This document shows positions 32,288 to 41,675 of a stretch of 64,000 nt of DNA, piece by piece. A program made the position numbers and the translations under genes. The stretch lies in assembly GCA_037355855.1 (NCBI GenBank), contig CM074758.1:2515001-2579000 (forward strand), given 5' to 3'. Within the stretch, counting starts at the first letter, position 1. Every line of letters begins with the position of its first letter. Under the pieces are notes generated by a model, which saw only the letters and a list, made by a program, of their open reading frames with translations, was not told where the DNA came from and did not search any database. The DNA is from Pseudo-nitzschia pungens (taxonomy: Eukaryota > Bacillariophyta > Bacillariophyceae > Bacillariales > Bacillariaceae).

Positions 32288-34017
32288 ATGCTTTCATGCG
32301 GATTGGAAAATGGAATCGTGGCCGATGGATTTTGTGTGACGGAGCTTCCCATCAGCAGTACGTAGGATACTCCGAACTATTTGGTGATCAAACGACCAAT
32401 ACTTCCATTTCGAATGGGGATCAAGATTGTTTATCTTTATTCCTATTGATACCATCTATATTTGTTGCCTTTATTCTTTCTCATGCTCAGTTTCAAAGCC
32501 TAGAAGTTTACGAGTCCAAGGAGATGCCGACGACATCTTCGTATTAGAGAGGGGATCTCAGTCCATCGTCCACCTCTTCGACTCCGATGGGGATGGGATT
32601 CTTGACAACAAGCAAACAGTAGCCTCTGCGCCCGGCTTGAACCACGGATTGGCAATACATGATCACTTTATCTATGCTTCCAGCGATTCCATGGTATATA
32701 GGTGGCCGCTATACGACGGTGACGCTGCTGGCAATACTTCAGTGTTTAATGATTTTCCTCTTCAGAACATGGAAATAGTTGTGAACAACATCAACGAGGA
32801 CGGTATGGGAGGCGCTCCTTTAGGCCACACTACACGTACACTAGAATTTGATGACAACGGAACACTCTACATTTCGGTGGGTTCAAATAGGAATGTTGAC
32901 ATCGACTCTCATCGATCGCGAATACGAAGGTTCAATATCAGTGACTCCGGGCTAACTTTTCCTCAAGACTTTCAGACTATGGAGGTCTTTGCAGATGGTT
33001 TGCGAAACGAAGTTGGTTTGGCATTTGATAAACATGGTATCCTCTGGGGTGTAGAAAACAGTGCAGATAATCTCTCAAGGGAAGATCTGGGAGGAGATAT
33101 ACACCAGGACAACGTAAGTAATTCAGTTTGTAGTTGAAAATTCGGTGACTGGTCAACATGCGATTCAAGGAAGGGAAAAACAATATTTGACAAAATTAAA
33201 AGAAGAACTTTACTAATCTTTCTGTACCTTGTAAAAATAAATGTGGTAATTTCCAGCCTGTAAGTTTCACTTGTTTTTCAATTTTTGCGTGGGATGAGGA
33301 ACCTTGCACTCACCTGTCTCTATTTGCACAACGTAACGCCAGGCGGAGGAATTGAATAGGTTTCGCCCAGAAGATGTTGGCAAACACTACGGGTACCCAT
33401 ACTGTTGGACAGAATATAACCTTCCGAACCCTCCTGGAAAGGGAAAAGGTACGGTTTGGGCGTGGCCATTATTTTTGGATACTGATACCGATGCAGACGA
33501 ACAGTGTCGGAATGATTTCGTTGCGCCGGTGGTATCTATGCAGGGTCATTCAGCTCCTCTCGGAATCACGTTCTTCAACTGGGTGCCACCCGAAGAAATA
33601 CTATCGCAGGTTTGTGATGGTGTCCAATCCTTTCCAGAACAAATGGATGGTTTTGCCTTCATCGCATATCATGGTTCTTGGAATCGAGATATACCTACTG
33701 GTTACAAGGTCGTCTATGTGAAAATGGATGAAAACGGTGATGCTGTAGGTGAACCAATCGATTTCTTGGCGCATATGCCACCAAATGTCAAGTGGGAAGA
33801 CGGATTTCGACCGGTGGATGTAGATTTTGACAGCTGTGGAAGGTTGCTCGTCACAAGTGATGGAACGGGAGGTCGAGGTTCAAAGGTAGTTCGTATAGAA
33901 TACATGGGTCTCAATTTTACTCAACCATGGAACACCTCGCCTGCCTCAAAATTTTCGCCTCAGGTCCAAACGATAAGTTCGCTCTTTGTTGCTTTTATAT
34001 TGCTGTTTGTTGGATGA
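32288..34017 (+). CDS. PQQ/sorbosone-dehydrogenase-like six-bladed beta-propeller protein
   Basis: Exons 32288-32357, 32491-33113, a 3-nt exon 33257-33259, and 33343-34017; 456 aa. The fold is the glucose/sorbosone dehydrogenase (GSDH) propeller that binds PQQ or a similar redox cofactor. Supporting segments: GIVADGFCVTELPI, PRSLRV...DDIFVLERG, APGLNHGLAIHDHFIYASSDSMV, TRTLEFDDNGTLYISVGSN, ADGLRNEVGLAFDKHGILWGVENSADNL, HYGYPYCWTEYNLP, SMQGHSAPLGITFF, IAYHGSWNRDIPTGYKVVYV and the final GRLLVTSDGTGG. A hydrophobic C-terminus after Ser/Pro (SSLFVAFILLFVG) looks like a GPI-anchor signal. No N-terminal signal peptide is seen, so an upstream exon may be missing. Donors are GTACGT, GTAAGT and GTAAGT. 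Sugar oxidation is a family inference only. Confidence 0.85.
33257..33259 (+). other. putative 3-nt microexon (CCT, Pro)
   Basis: The sequence TTTCCAG|CCT|GTAAGT places a perfect acceptor and a perfect donor three bases apart, between the D-N end of one exon (33113) and the A-E-E-L-N start of the next (33343). Including it gives DNPAEELN, the form expected for this family (D-N-P-x-E-E). Skipping it also keeps frame and gives DNAEELN. Confidence 0.7.
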
Positions 34018-34372
34018 CGAAGTGGGTTGTAATGAGTGATACTTCTACGGCTGCCACGAACGCTTGAGTCAAGGGAGCACAATTGATTGCACCGAATGGG
34101 TTTAGATATCCCATTCTAGTGCTTCACCCTGATCTCAATCTTACGTGATTCATCTCTTCGAAACGTTTGACTAAAAAGTAACTCACAACGATTTTTCAAG
34201 GCTTCCTTGAATCAATGAAAAATCCGCGCTTGTCACTTTTACGACAGGCTCTTTTTTATAAAATCTCCTAAATAAGTGTAGTTGTGGCGCGATGTTCAAA
34301 ATGAATGGAGAAGATCCCCGGTGTCATCATGCCACAAGGTTCGGAATGGACACGCGCCCCCTTTGTTATTCG
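34018..34372. other. convergent 3'-3' spacer
   Basis: 355 bp between two gene ends. It should hold both 3' UTRs. None of the promoter-spacer motifs occurs here and I see no gene. Confidence 0.5.
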
Positions 34373-35641
34373 TTAACGCGGGACGTTGGCGTACCTGTCA
34401 ATCAATCGACGATTGACAACGTCCAAAATCATCGGATTTAGAACTAAAGGAGCTTGTGGATTCACAACTTCGGCATCAGCAGACGCATTTCCTACCCGCA
34501 TACTTTGCAGTATTGGATGCCTCGTTTCGGGACAACCATGTCGTATCAGAATGGAATCGTCCACGGCGTTCGTTAGAAAACGACGAACATCTATCCAATC
34601 TATCTTTTGTTTCTTCTCCTTTTGTTTCGTTTGAATTTCTTCATTGTTTTTGCTGTTCTCCATATCCGCCTGAGTTAGGATGATATTCAAAAGTTGATCG
34701 GTTTGTGATTGGACATGGCGCTGCAGTATCTTTCGGATGAGCTCCAAGTATTTGGGCCTAATCAGCGCTTCACAACAGCCTCTCGTCTCGGTATTGCCGT
34801 AGTAATGTTGCAGGAGTTCATCGGGCGTCTGAAAGGAACGATTGCATCGCGGGCAATCTGTTTGTGATGAAACACTTGCTGCTGTTGACGTTGACATTTG
34901 TCTAAGCGAATCGATATCGACACCTAGTGACTCGCATTTTCTTCGGCGCGATTCTTGCGATAGCGGTGTATTGATATCGAATAGTGAGTGCGAATTGTGG
35001 CTCCCGGGGTCACGACTTGCCGATGGGGCTATCCCTGTTCCTGCTGCGGGCATTACTTTAGCAATCATTCCGTTCGAGGCTGCGTGGACGGCTCGTTCCC
35101 AGCACCGTTCGATCAAAGCACGCGGTACTTCTGATTCGTCCAAGGTTATATCGGTGCTTTGCAGTGATTTCATGCGCGATGATGTTGGGTCGTTGAACAT
35201 CTGTATTTGTTCTTCCGTAGGGTATTCTTGAGAGAGCCTCGCCATCCGAAAGAGAATAGGCGGAACGGAATCTCCGTATTCTACGTTCCATTCAGAATCG
35301 CTCCTACGGATTTTGTTCTTGCCATGTTCCTGCTGCTGCTGTTGTCCATTTTCGGATCGCCACTTTTGTGAGTATATTCGGAAATCTTCGGCGTGCACGT
35401 CAGGTCTCGGCCGTTTTCGTCGTCTCTTTTTGTTGTTGGCACCGGCATCGGCATCGGCAACATTCTCATTTTGGCAAAGTCGTTCGAATTCTTGTCGTCG
35501 CCAATCATCGCGACGGACCTTTGCACCGGCAACCAGGACGTGTTCTAAGGCATCTTGAACTTTCAAAAGTTCGGGATCCCGTTTCACTATTTTTCTCCGA
35601 GATTTTTCTCGCTTGATCAACTTAGACTCCGATTCTTCCAT
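34373..35641 (-). CDS. putative nuclear protein with a C2H2-like zinc motif
   Basis: 422 aa from ATG 35641, no intron seen. The N-terminus is strongly basic with nuclear-localisation-like runs (KREKSRRKIVKR; NNKKRRRKRPRPD). Segments EYGDSVPPILFRMARLSQEYP and DESEVPRALIERCWERAVH look structured. The middle carries CPRCNRSFQTPDELLQHYYG followed by a Cys seven residues on, a plausible single zinc finger. A Lys/Gln/Glu-rich stretch and a conserved-looking C-terminus follow (IDWIDVRRFLTNAVDDSILIRHG, PLVLNPMILDVVNRRLIDRY). I do not recognise a known family. Nuclear/RNA or DNA binding is a guess from composition. Confidence 0.65.
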   Translation of the reverse strand: MEESESKLIKREKSRRKIVKRDPELLKVQDALEHVLVAGAKVRRDDWRRQEFERLCQNENVADADAGANNKKRRRKRPRPDVHAEDFRIYSQKWRSENGQQQQQEHGKNKIRRSDSEWNVEYGDSVPPILFRMARLSQEYPTEEQIQMFNDPTSSRMKSLQSTDITLDESEVPRALIERCWERAVHAASNGMIAKVMPAAGTGIAPSASRDPGSHNSHSLFDINTPLSQESRRRKCESLGVDIDSLRQMSTSTAASVSSQTDCPRCNRSFQTPDELLQHYYGNTETRGCCEALIRPKYLELIRKILQRHVQSQTDQLLNIILTQADMENSKNNEEIQTKQKEKKQKIDWIDVRRFLTNAVDDSILIRHGCPETRHPILQSMRVGNASADAEVVNPQAPLVLNPMILDVVNRRLIDRYANVPR

Positions 35642-36456
35642 ACCGCCAACTTTTTACTCTTTGATGTAGGAGGGGGAGAGAGAGAGAGAGAGAGAGAGAG
35701 AAGTAACTTGCAGATGTGTAGACGTCGATGCGATGGATTAAGGATTCAGGCGGTATCAAAAAATGATTGGTGTTGGGTCCCGAATTGAGACTCTCACGAT
35801 ACTCAATACGGTAAGTTACGTAGAGTACTGTCCCATATGTACGGGTAGAGGTACGTAACCTTACGTACTCGTACACGTCTCTATCGAAGATGAAAGTAAA
35901 CCTTAGGAAGTTGATGCCAGAGATCAAACGCCGGATGGTCCTTACTGCCAGTAGCCTTACCGTACCTTCTCGTAAGGTAAGGTTACTCGTCTCAAAAGTG
36001 GTATGAAAAAACTGCGAACGAAGCAAAAGTGACTCGACAATACGTCTGTACATCGTACGGTACATGGACCAAACAAGAAGGGTAAGGCCGATAAGTACCG
36101 GTAAAATTACTCGTACTTGGTAATACTTGTACTTCGTACTCTAATAAACTAACGGATCCATTCATGGTGAACGGCGCGCACTTTTCAAACGATGAAATCC
36201 AGCCTCAAACCTTATCGAATAACGTCAACATACCAGTTGATGACGAGTTGCAGAGTCACCAAGATTTATTTTGGATTGTTGTGAGTTGATGTTCATGCAC
36301 GATGACAGAAAGATTGATGATCGAGATTGATGATTCATCGAGTCTGTATGAACCGAGAAGGAGAAAACTCGAATGGAATCATTAAAATCTACAGCATAGA
36401 ATACAATTGAATACCTCATATCGTTCAAACTTGAACCACAAGATATTGTCGGAACT
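35642..36456. promoter_or_regulatory. divergent spacer, dense in the window-wide promoter motif
   Basis: About 0.8 kb between two genes read away from each other. It has a (GA)n tract at 35676-35701 and one of the densest groups of the recurrent words: 35812-35870 (gtaagttacgtagagtac; gtacgtaaccttacgtactcgtac), 35950-35990 (gccttaccgtacc; cgtaaggtaaggttactcg) and 36100-36140 (accggtaaaattactcgtacttgg; cttgtacttcgtac). No gene is seen. Confidence 0.6.
35676..35701. repeat. (GA)n microsatellite
   Basis: About 13 uninterrupted GA units just upstream of the zinc-motif gene start at 35641. Confidence 0.95.
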
Positions 36457-37782
36457 ATGGCGTCGGGACTAGCAGCTTCGATTCGAGGCTCAACAGAGAG
36501 CGACACGTTTGATTTGGCGGGCCAAACTCCAGCGACTGTATCCACTAACATCACCCAAGCCTTTAAGGATCCCTTTCCCATCGATGACATGATCCGGATT
36601 ACTTTTGTCACGGGAGCAGGAAAGCTGGGGCGACAAAAATACGACGAAGGCTGTGCCAAGGCCGTGACATCTTCTCTGCGTGAGTTGGGTTTCGACGAGG
36701 ACCGGGCAGCATCGTGTGTGCGGGAGTGCGCTGGATTGTTCAAGCTCCAGCACGACACGGGAAAGAATCTCAAGACCGTTGTCGTCTTTCCAAGAATAAA
36801 CGACGTTAACGATTCGGGTGGTGGAGACGGAAACGAAGGCAGCCCTGCAAATGTGGGCGGAAATTCTCTTTTGTTACCAAGCGGGAGTCCAGAGGAGATG
36901 ATCGCTTCCTGCCCGATGAACATGTTTCCCAACCTTGTCCGGAATCGGTGTCCGTCTTGGAACCAGAAAAAGGGTTGCAGCGCTGCCATCGCTGACATTC
37001 AGAAACTGATATCCAATTTGGAAGAGCGTCTTCTGGAAGGGGTCGTCCTCGATGACAACGAGCAAACTCTATACGACACCGTGTCCATTGATGATCTCAA
37101 AGAAAAACACGCTATCGTGAAAGAGGCGATGCATAGGCAAGTCGAAACCGACGGGAACATCACTGCCGATGAGCAAAAACAACTCTTGACCCAGGTCTCC
37201 GACCGCCTAGAGACGATCAATGCTGATTTGGAGGATGCGAAAGCCGGAAACAAGCCGAAAAAGGCCGAGAAGCTGAGCAACATGAAAACAAAGCTTGAAC
37301 AGCGAAAGGCCATGCTGACAAAGATTACTCCGAAACCTCCAGCACCATTGAAACATCAGAAAGAAATACTAGAGCTGCACGCAGAACTTATCCCCTTAAA
37401 GAAACTGGAAGAAAGCACCAAAGGGCGATTGTTGTCAGTGAAGGAAACGAAAACGCTTGCTCGAAAAGATGAAATCCTCGAGGAGATTTCCCAACTGGAA
37501 AACGATAGTCGTGGATGGTTCGAGGACGACGCTTCGTTTGAGTCGCGCGTAAAGAAAAGCCGAGCATCGGGGAAGCAGGCTAGCAAAGCCTCAACAAGCA
37601 AAAAATCTAGCAGCGGCAGCGGCAGCGGCACCAAGAAAACCACCACTAATGCATGGATCACTTCGTCGTCGACTTCGAGACGACCCGCTGCAAAGTCTTA
37701 CGGTAAGGCAGGAGTAGCTAAGAAGAAACCATCTAGCGGAGGAGTATTTGCTGCGATGATGGACGATAGTGACAGCGATTAA
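36457..37782 (+). CDS. unknown protein: small N-terminal globular domain plus long coiled coil
   Basis: 441 aa from ATG 36457, no intron. Residues 35-120 look like a compact domain (DDMIRITFVTGAGKLGRQKYDEG, SSLRELGFDEDRAASCVREC, GKNLKTVVVFPRI). Residues about 160-190 have two Cys (CPMNMF...RCPSWNQKKGCSAAIADIQKL). From about 185 to 365 heptad-like charged helices predict a coiled coil (LEERLLEGVVLDDNEQTL, LIPLKKLEESTKGRLLSVKE). The C-terminal 70 residues are Ser/Lys/Gly-rich with TTNAWITSSS. I do not recognise the family. It is tail-to-tail with the DTW gene, 123 bp apart. Confidence 0.65.
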   Translation: MASGLAASIRGSTESDTFDLAGQTPATVSTNITQAFKDPFPIDDMIRITFVTGAGKLGRQKYDEGCAKAVTSSLRELGFDEDRAASCVRECAGLFKLQHDTGKNLKTVVVFPRINDVNDSGGGDGNEGSPANVGGNSLLLPSGSPEEMIASCPMNMFPNLVRNRCPSWNQKKGCSAAIADIQKLISNLEERLLEGVVLDDNEQTLYDTVSIDDLKEKHAIVKEAMHRQVETDGNITADEQKQLLTQVSDRLETINADLEDAKAGNKPKKAEKLSNMKTKLEQRKAMLTKITPKPPAPLKHQKEILELHAELIPLKKLEESTKGRLLSVKETKTLARKDEILEEISQLENDSRGWFEDDASFESRVKKSRASGKQASKASTSKKSSSGSGSGTKKTTTNAWITSSSTSRRPAAKSYGKAGVAKKKPSSGGVFAAMMDDSDSD

Positions 37783-37905
37783 AAAAGGTTGCATCGGTGG
37801 CCATGGCTTTGTCGAATTGGAAATTTTCCACCAAAATTCTTGGAATAAACAAATAATTCTTGCTATCATTACATTGCCGTAACTTGTGAGTTGCTATGTG
37901 GGGTC

Positions 37906-39228
37906 TCAGCGAGGTGGCCCCAATTCTTTTAGAGCAGCGTCATTTGAAATTCGCTGGTAGGATTCAATTTGCTGCCAGAATTCCAAGGCCTCGTCGCCCT
38001 CGCTGTTGGAAGGAAATTCCCGCGACCAATCTCTCATGAATAGGCGAAATGCCTCGAACGTACCGACCTGCCTCCATGCTATGTCGTGCCTGCGCAATTG
38101 ATGACCTGTTTCTGTTGATCCGTCCTGCAAGAGCTCAACGGAAGCTTCGCTCAGTTGCACGCGTTGCAACGATTGGGGTGAATCTTCCGAAGCGAAATAT
38201 CTCGATTGAAATTTCCGAGCTTGAGCCCAGGTTCCGTCGAGAACTATCAGATCATACGCGGTTTCCTCGTGAACGCGTCGTTGCAACAACCTGCTTTCTC
38301 CACCTTTTTCGGGCGGTTTAGTGTCGGCGCCCCGGTTCTGCCGCACGATGTCCTCCAAAGTTTTGGCGCTTTCGTCCGGAAACAACAACAGAGAGGTTCG
38401 TTTCGAGTCCTGTATGGATTCCAGCATTTCCTTCATACTGTCTTGATGTTCGGGCCCGATTCCTCCCACAACTAACTCACACTGAAAGGGAAACGCCGCC
38501 AGAATCAATTTTGCCGTATCGATTTTCAATCCGATTTCCTTGTGATGCATGACCAAGAAAATGCGTTTCAAGCTGCCGCTGCATCCATTGTTGCCACCAC
38601 AAAGTCCACCGTCGTCATTGACGACAGAAGAGCACTGGTTGCAAATACAGTGCTTTCGTTGCATCCAACAGCGGGGACAATCGTTGTTCTTTCTCAGAGA
38701 TTTCAGCCGCTTGTCTAGGTTGCGTGCAATGCCAAAAGCTTCTCTTTCTTCTTCCGGAAGATCCAAAATATTCACTTCACCTGGCTTTCCATAATCTTCT
38801 TGTTGGCGGAAGACCTTTTCTATCGTGGTCTCTACTTGGTGCAAGAAATAGTTCTCATCAAGAGGAGGTGTTGGTGTGGAAGAGGAGAATACGTTTCCGG
38901 AAGAGTTTGAAGTGGACATTGACATTGACAGTAACGTCGGCGTCAATGTCAATGTCAATGGCAAGGGCGAGAGACAACTCTTGCCATGGCGAAGGGCAGG
39001 AGACGACAACCTTCTCGATGTTGTTCCGAAATTCTGACGGAACGAGAGAACAGAGAAGCGAGTCAGCCCACAGCTCGTCGCTAACACCATACTCACCATT
39101 CGTGCTGTTGCTCTCATGGGTTTTGAAGTGGGGAGACAGGACAAACCTCGCTCGAACAAAGCAAAGCCCGTTCGAACCATGAACAGTGCTCCCAAGACAA
39201 GTAACTGTTGTAGTTGGAAAACCTGCAT
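37906..39228 (-). CDS. DTW-domain protein, probable tRNA-uridine aminocarboxypropyltransferase
   Basis: 440 aa from ATG 39228. DTW enzymes (TapT/DTWD1/DTWD2) add the acp group of SAM to tRNA uridine (acp3U). The catalytic half is clear: a Cys cluster CPRCWMQRKHCICNQC at 184-199, FLVMHHKEIGLKIDTAKLI, LLFPDESAKTLEDI, the signature LDGTWAQARKF (DGTW 331-334), QLRRHDIAWRQVGTFEAF. The first 125 residues are not part of the domain: a hydrophobic start (QLLVLGALFMVRTGFALF) followed by an Arg/Ser-rich, presequence-like stretch suggests organelle targeting, by inference. The linker at residues about 90-106 comes from a perfect DNA inverted repeat. Confidence 0.88.
   Translation of the reverse strand: MQVFQLQQLLVLGALFMVRTGFALFERGLSCLPTSKPMRATARMVSMVLATSCGLTRFSVLSFRQNFGTTSRRLSSPALRHGKSCLSPLPLTLTLTPTLLSMSMSTSNSSGNVFSSSTPTPPLDENYFLHQVETTIEKVFRQQEDYGKPGEVNILDLPEEEREAFGIARNLDKRLKSLRKNNDCPRCWMQRKHCICNQCSSVVNDDGGLCGGNNGCSGSLKRIFLVMHHKEIGLKIDTAKLILAAFPFQCELVVGGIGPEHQDSMKEMLESIQDSKRTSLLLFPDESAKTLEDIVRQNRGADTKPPEKGGESRLLQRRVHEETAYDLIVLDGTWAQARKFQSRYFASEDSPQSLQRVQLSEASVELLQDGSTETGHQLRRHDIAWRQVGTFEAFRLFMRDWSREFPSNSEGDEALEFWQQIESYQRISNDAALKELGPPR
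38915..38956. repeat. 15-bp perfect inverted repeat inside the DTW gene
   Basis: Arms gacattgacattgac (38915-38929) and gtcaatgtcaatgtc (38942-38956) are exact reverse complements around a 12-nt loop. Each arm is itself made of GACATT units. In the protein it encodes LTLTLTPTLLSMSMS. Confidence 0.9.
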
Positions 39229-40070
39229 GCGGTATAGTTTCTCCCAGGTGCGTCGGGATTGAACACTTCACCGACCCTAGCTTGTACAATTTTTGTTGGT
39301 TGGAATATTTTTCTCGTATCTTGGGACAGCATTCACAAATATGTACGGTAAGTTACTACTACTACCTCGGCACAATATCTTCCCGATCGTTCAGTGTTCA
39401 GTTCGATGTTCGATGAACGTGTTTTTCCGCAAAGAAATCGGATGATGCGTGATGGGTGATGTGCGATCATTTTTGTCGCATTACCGGTAACCTTACTCTT
39501 GACGGCGAATTATTTCTCGAGGAAACTAGTGATCCACGACGTTTCCGTGAATCGAATGAATCAAACAAAATCCAATTCGAAGTGAGACCAGTCTTCGAAA
39601 GCTTGGTAACCTTAAGTTCCTTGTACTCGTAAGGTTACTCGTCCGGTAACCTTACCGGTAATTACGTGCACCTGTAGTCATGATGAATTGTGGAGTTGTA
39701 TTCCACGATCAGTGCCTCTAGTTAATGCCAATTTTTCATTTAAAACCAGTAAGATTACTAACTACACTTTCATATTATTGCCAATTTTTCATTTAAAACC
39801 AGTACTATTACAGTTTCATATTATTTATTGATTCTAGGCTCATCCTTGGATGTGTTTTAATTTTGCTTGTTTTTTAGGGATTTGTTTTACCTAATATCAT
39901 TGGATAAATCGGTCACGTTTAAAATCCCTTGTTTTTTAGGGATTTATTTTACCGTATGAAATAATTGTATGAGTACTAACCTTACTATTATTAGTAGGAG
40001 AAGAACGAGTTATTGATCACCATTAATAATCTCTTGTAAGTACGATGGAGGTTGTTTGTTCCTTCTGCAA
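39229..40070. promoter_or_regulatory. spacer upstream of the DTW gene, with motif cluster and short direct repeats
   Basis: No gene. The window-wide words cluster at 39482-39498 (attaccggtaaccttac) and 39600-39665 (ggtaaccttaag, cgtaaggttactcg, ccggtaaccttaccgg). Two imperfect tandem repeats follow: tgccaatttttcatttaaaa at 39726 and 39779 (53-bp period), and cttgttttttagggatt at about 39867 and 39929 (about 62-bp period). Confidence 0.55.
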
Positions 40071-40075
40071 TATAA

Positions 40076-40391
40076 TACATCTGGTACAAATTCTACTAGA
40101 ACAGCCCAGTATCATGCTTAGCATCATGTTCACTATCCCCCTTAGCCCAGTACGGTTCAGTTTTTCAGTTAGCATCCTGTAAATCTCCCAATATTGATCT
40201 GCTAAGAACTGGGGCATGTACATCTGGTACAAATTCTACTAGAAGGGCCCAGCATCCTGCTTAGCATCCTGTTCACTATCACCTGTAGCACAGTGCGGTT
40301 TGGTTCATCAGTTAGCATCCTGTAGATCTCCTAAACAGGATACTAGACAGGATGCTAGGCCCCTCCAATAGGATTTGTACCAGATTTACAT
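40076..40391. mobile_element. MITE-like inverted-repeat element with an internal duplication
   Basis: The block beginning atctggtacaaattctact occurs at 40079-40130 and again at 40222-40273. An inverted copy is present at 40334-40385 (44 of 52 positions match the 40222 arm; the differences are transitions). The block therefore starts with ATCTGGTAC and ends with GTACCAGAT, and internal words (cagttagcatcctgta) also repeat. It has no coding capacity. I find no clean target-site duplication, so the mobile-element label is tentative. Confidence 0.5.
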
Positions 40392-40617
40392 ACCCCAACT
40401 CTTAGCACCCCTAATATTATTAGAGATACAGGGTGCTACGATAAGAACGGAACTGTAGAACCAAGAAGTTTGACTTGGCCCCCAAACATATACGTCTTGA
40501 AAGCAATAAATCTGCATCCATAGATGGTAGGACTTCAACAGGCTCAAGTTCTTTGTTTTCGTGACGTAGGAGGAGGATGACAAAGGCACTGACAACAACG
40601 ACGACGAAAACAGGAGC

Positions 40618-41335
40618 AATCATTCCCCCCACGATCGATTCCAAGCCGGTGTGGTAATCATTCCCCCTTATGATCGATTCCAAGCCGGTGTGATAGATCG
40701 ATTCAAAGCCGGTTTGGTATTCATTCCCCCTACGATCGATTCCAAGTCTGTGTGCTATACATTCCCTCTACGATGGATTCCACGTCTGTGTGGTAGTCAT
40801 TCCCCCTTCTGATCGATCGATTCCAAGTCTGTGTGGTATTCTTTAGCCCCACGATCGATTCCAAGCCAGTGTGGTATTCATTCCCGCTACGACCGATCGA
40901 TTCCAAGTCTGTGTGGTATTCATTCCCCCTACGATCGATTCCTAGCCGGTGTGGTATACATTCCCCGTTATGATCGATTCCAAGCCGGTGTGGTATACAT
41001 TCCCCCTACAATCGATTCCAAGTCTGTGTGGTATTTATTCCCCCTTATGATCGATCGATTCCAAGTCGATCGTAGGGGGAATGAACACCACACCGGCTTG
41101 GAATCGATCGTAGAGGGAATGAATATTTCCCCTATGATCAATTCCAAGTCTGTGTGGTATTCATTCCCCCTTATGATCGATCGATTCCAAGTCTGTGTGG
41201 TATTCATTCCCCCTACGATCGATTCCAAGCCGGTGTGGTAGTCATTCCCCCCACGATCGATTCCAAGCCGGTGTGGTAGATCGATTCCACGCCGGTGTGG
41301 TATACATTCCCTGTTATGATCGATTCCAATCACCT
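40618..41335. repeat. minisatellite, about 38-42 bp units with an inverted segment
   Basis: Around 17 degenerate units of the type cgattccaagccggtgtgg + tattcattccccctacgat. Variants alternate ccggtgtgg with tctgtgtgg, and cccctacgatcg with cccttatgatcgatcg. Near 41066-41128 units appear in reverse orientation (gtagggggaatgaacacc; cggcttggaatcgatcg). Repeat-encoded frames on both strands (for example 40968-41516 minus) are by-products, not genes. Confidence 0.92.
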
Positions 41336-41384
41336 CTCGAGGTAACACAACCACACTCATACATATCAAACACACCTTTCGTAT

Positions 41385-41535
41385 TGTAGCAATCGATCGT
41401 AGCAATCGGTCGTATTGCTGTTGTATCGGATTGCAATCGGTCGGATTGTAGCAATCGATCGTATCGATCGATCGTATTGATCTTGTATCGGATTGCCATC
41501 GATCGTATTGTAGCAATCGATCGGATTGATCTTTT
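41385..41535. repeat. atcgatcgtattg-type degenerate repeat tract
   Basis: Short words such as gtagcaatcgatcg, gatcttgtatcggattg and gatcgtattgtagcaatcg recur with 20-60 bp spacing. The tract directly follows the minisatellite. Confidence 0.75.
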
Positions 41536-41675
41536 ATCGGAGTGCAAGCGATCGTATTGGGCTTCTATCGTATTGACTTATCGTATCATTTGATCAGCAT
41601 CGATTATCGGAGTGCAAGCGATCGTATTGGGCTTCTATCGTATTGACTTATCGTATCATTTGATCAGCATCGATT
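41536..41675. repeat. perfect 70-bp tandem duplication
   Basis: The 70 bases beginning atcggagtgcaagcg and ending cagcatcgatt occur twice back to back (41536-41605, 41606-41675) with no difference I can see. Confidence 0.92.

Noticed and set aside
40968..41516. 182-aa open frame on the minus strand
   Set aside because: It consists of minisatellite units (repeated GGNEYHTDLESI-type peptides) and is a by-product of the repeat.
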